NCBI GenBank assembly: GCA_020634515.1
Contig: JACKBL010000002.1
Span: 806,001 to 870,000 of the forward strand
DNA: 64,000 nt
Origin: Ardenticatenales bacterium
GTDB taxonomy: Bacteria > Chloroflexota > Anaerolineae > Promineifilales > Promineifilaceae
Direction of reading: 5' to 3'
Shown here: one piece after another, positions 62,299 through 64,000 of the stretch
Numbering within the stretch: position 1 is the first letter of the stretch
How the letters are laid out: every line of letters starts with the position of its first letter
Program-made: the position numbers and the translations under genes
The notes under the pieces: generated by a model
Database searches by the model: none
The model's input: the letters and a program-made list of their open reading frames with translations, nothing else
Told to the model about the DNA's origin: nothing

Positions 62299-62351
62299 CT
62301 TCCCGGAAGTTGCTCGTCAGGAGCATCATTTGTGACCAAACTTCCGGGAAG
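62299..62351 (+). repeat. Leader hairpin repeat, copy D
   Basis: 11-bp arms with a 31-nt loop containing GAGCATCATTTGTGACC. It is the first of a tandem pair between sheath and tube genes and is followed by AGAGGAGACAGCACGCGCCG, which ends in no gene, so it is a decayed or duplicated leader. Confidence 0.9.
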
Positions 62352-62407
62352 GTCATTCTCAGAGGAGACAGCACGCGCCGCGTGCGCACCACCATAATTG
62401 ACAACAT

Positions 62408-62460
62408 CTTCCCGGAAGTTGCTCCTCAGGAGCATCATCTGTGACCAAACTTCCGGGAAG
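62408..62460 (+). repeat. Leader hairpin repeat, copy E
   Basis: Nearly identical to copy D, 109 bp downstream, and 24 nt before the tube ATG. AGAGGAGAAATCGCT, which includes the ribosome binding site, follows. Confidence 0.9.
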
Positions 62461-62484
62461 ATCATTCTCAGAGGAGAAATCGCT

Positions 62485-62931
62485 ATGGCAGATCGCGAAG
62501 ATCCATTGGTTGGCTTTCACTGGGCCTTAGACGTACAGAACGGCAAAATCGTTGGCTATTTTACCGAATGCTCCGGCATCGGTTCTGAACATGACATCAT
62601 CGAACACAAGGTCGTCACGGAAACGGGACAGGAAGTGGTGATGAAGATTCCTGGCCGCTTGAAGTGGGAAAACATCGTCCTGAAGCGGGGCATTACCAGC
62701 AACATGGACATCTGGAACTGGCGCAAGCAGGTGGAAGATGGGGATGTAGATGGCGCGCGCTGCGATGGTTCCATTGTGATGTACGACCAGTCGTTGAACG
62801 AAGTCGCCCGTTGGAATTTTGAGCGCGCCTGGCCGGTGAAGGTGACCGGACCGCAGCCCAAATCGGATAGCAACGAGATCAGCGTCGAAGAGCTGCACAT
62901 CACGCACGAATATATCGCTCGCGTCAACTAG
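62485..62931 (+). CDS. Tail tube protein 1
   Basis: A 148-residue protein of the T4 gp19-like phage tail tube family: MADREDPLVGFHWALDVQNG at the start, then ECSGIGSEHDIIEHK and IVLKRGITSNMDIWNWRKQV. It should form the inner tube inside the sheath. It follows the sheath by 214 bp, a gap filled by two copies of a leader hairpin. The second tube gene is at 63559. Confidence 0.93.
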   Translation: MADREDPLVGFHWALDVQNGKIVGYFTECSGIGSEHDIIEHKVVTETGQEVVMKIPGRLKWENIVLKRGITSNMDIWNWRKQVEDGDVDGARCDGSIVMYDQSLNEVARWNFERAWPVKVTGPQPKSDSNEISVEELHITHEYIARVN

Positions 62932-63012
62932 TTTTTGCGGCGCGAATGCGTACGGCGCGCGCCCAGTTGAGGGCGCGTTGCCGGCATCATTCGCGTCCAT
63001 TGATTAAGCCTC

Positions 63013-63372
63013 ATGCAAATCACCTTTGATTTTGTGCTGCCGCGGGGCTACGTGGATGAGACGGGGCAGGTGCATCGCCAGGGTCGGATGCGGCTGGCGA
63101 CGGCGCTGGATGAGATAGAACCGTTGCAGGATGCGCGTGTGCAGGCGAATGAAGCGTATTTGCCCGTGCTGTTGCTGGCGCGGGTGGTGGTGGCGTTGGG
63201 CGAAATGCCGGCAATCACACCCCAAGTGATCGAGCGTCTATTTGCCTCTGACCTGGCCTATCTCCAGGAACTGTACCTGCGTCTGAACAGCCCTACGCCC
63301 GTCGTCGTCGGCGCTGTTTGTCCACAATGCCATACGCAGTTTCAACTGCAAGTGGCCCCGCTGGAACCGTGA
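63013..63372 (+). CDS. Tail assembly protein (gp41/E-like)
   Basis: A 119-residue protein: FDFVLPRGYVDETGQVHRQG, then MRLATALDEIEPLQD, LLLARVVVALGEMPAITPQV and a C-terminal CxxC (CPQCHTQF). This is the pattern of small phage/eCIS tail assembly proteins found between tube genes, perhaps chaperones for a tape-measure or baseplate part. The CxxC may bind zinc. No better name can be given. Confidence 0.7.
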   Translation: MQITFDFVLPRGYVDETGQVHRQGRMRLATALDEIEPLQDARVQANEAYLPVLLLARVVVALGEMPAITPQVIERLFASDLAYLQELYLRLNSPTPVVVGAVCPQCHTQFQLQVAPLEP

Positions 63373-63374
63373 TC

Positions 63375-63551
63375 ATGCCGGACGCCGCCATCCCCCCCGA
63401 CACCGGCACAATCACGCCCGAGCTTGTGCGCCAGGTAGCGGAGCGCGTCTACGCCCTCTGGCTGCGGGATTTGCAGATCGAACAGGAGCGGCGACGGCTG
63501 CGCCAGCCCGACAGTCGCGTCCGACGCGGACGCAAGCAAGAGATAAGATAG
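63375..63551 (+). CDS. Small eCIS-associated helical protein
   Basis: A 58-residue protein beginning MPDAAIPPDTGTITPELV. It is mostly one charged helix (VAERVYALWLRDLQIEQERR) with a basic tail (RRGRKQEIR). It starts 2 bp after the previous stop and ends 7 bp before tube 2, so it belongs to the operon. Similar small proteins occur in eCIS loci; the function is unknown. Confidence 0.75.
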   Translation: MPDAAIPPDTGTITPELVRQVAERVYALWLRDLQIEQERRRLRQPDSRVRRGRKQEIR

Positions 63552-63558
63552 CGCGGAT

Positions 63559-63996
63559 ATGGACGAGCAAGTACGCGAGAGCATAAACCAGGCATTTCGC
63601 TTCGTGGTGCAGATTGACGGCATCAATCAAGGCGCGTTTACGGAGTGTACGTTGCCGGCAATTGAGTGGGAAGTGCAAGAGGTCAAAGTGGGCGGCCTGA
63701 ACACCTACGTGCCGCAGTTGCCGGGCCGGCGCAAGGCGACCAAACTCACGCTGAAAAACGGCATCGGCACCGGCGACCTGCTGCAATGGTGTCTGGACAC
63801 CATGGGTGAAACCTTCACCCGCCGCGCCATCACGGTCAAACTGTACAACGTGAAGCACGAACCGCTGCTCAACTGGCACATTGCTGATGCCTATCCCGTC
63901 AAGTGGACCGCGCCGCAGTTCAAGACGGACAGCAGCACGGTGGCGATGCAGACGTTAGAACTGGCTTGCGGCGAAATCACGGTTGAGGCGGCGTAG
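63559..63996 (+). CDS. Tail tube protein 2
   Basis: A 145-residue gp19-like protein (QAFRFVVQIDGINQGAFTEC, then ELACGEITVEAA at the C-terminus). It is distinct in sequence from tube protein 1; two tube genes occur in Afp/PVC (Afp1 and Afp5), where the second adapts the tube to the baseplate. The stop lies 4 bases before the window edge, so baseplate and spike genes are expected beyond it. Confidence 0.93.
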   Translation: MDEQVRESINQAFRFVVQIDGINQGAFTECTLPAIEWEVQEVKVGGLNTYVPQLPGRRKATKLTLKNGIGTGDLLQWCLDTMGETFTRRAITVKLYNVKHEPLLNWHIADAYPVKWTAPQFKTDSSTVAMQTLELACGEITVEAA

Positions 63997-64000
63997 TGTG

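Overview
The window is GC-rich chromosomal DNA that most resembles a Chloroflexota (Anaerolineae-type) bacterium. The evidence is the gene mix (Mvh-type [NiFe] hydrogenase with heterodisulfide reductase, H+-PPase, extracellular contractile injection system with a DUF4157 protein, archease plus RtcB, RicT/PSP1 protein) and a Gram-positive/Chloroflexi-style LexA box (GAACATATGTTC). The taxonomic call is inference.

Layout. 1-7.1 kb: translin-like and DUF3467 genes, an archease-RtcB RNA repair pair, a ComEA-like protein, a family 9 glycosyltransferase, an RNB exoribonuclease and tRNA-Asp. 7.1-15.2 kb: an AT-rich island that I read as an integron. It has an IntI-type integrase on the + strand behind a LexA box, an IS91-type transposase, two attC-like sites, and between them a cassette of about 4.5 kb encoding a STAND/NACHT NTPase, a separate 14-blade WD40 protein and a 57-residue CxxCxGxG zinc protein that is easy to miss. 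Recombination debris (serine recombinase and another truncated gene) lies at the distal end. 15.2-29.2 kb: one long minus-strand block, hdrCBA-mvhDGA-protease-cNMP-binding protein-hypABFCDE, encoding a soluble electron-bifurcating hydrogenase/Hdr complex and its full maturation set. 29.3-47 kb: candidate structured RNA, H+-pyrophosphatase, membrane proteins, desaturase, CPA2 antiporter, secreted hydrolases, UGT-type glycosyltransferase, TSUP permease and ABC exporter (joined in frame by a suspicious poly-C tract), an effector-associated-domain/trypsin protease, zinc-ribbon protein and DUF433 protein. 47-56.6 kb: multihaem cytochrome, UvrD-like helicase, GNAT acetyltransferase, membrane-anchored EEP phosphoesterase, RicT and HD proteins. 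56.6-64 kb: the start of a contractile injection system (AAA+ ATPase, DUF4157, DUF4255, sheath, two tube proteins, tail-assembly-like protein), running off the right edge.

Two genome-scale signals cut across the genes. (i) The palindrome TGCCGGCA occurs about 80 times by eye, where roughly two would be expected by chance. Most copies sit at a sharp local strand-composition switch: G/T-rich to the left and C/A-rich to the right on the + strand, whatever the gene orientation. The integron island nearly lacks the motif. (ii) Several families of dispersed hairpin repeats occupy leaders and intergenic gaps. One ~53-nt family (arms CTTCCCGGAAG/CTTCCGGGAAG) lies just upstream of start codons in at least four places.

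All counts and repeat alignments were made by reading the sequence. No database search or folding program was run.
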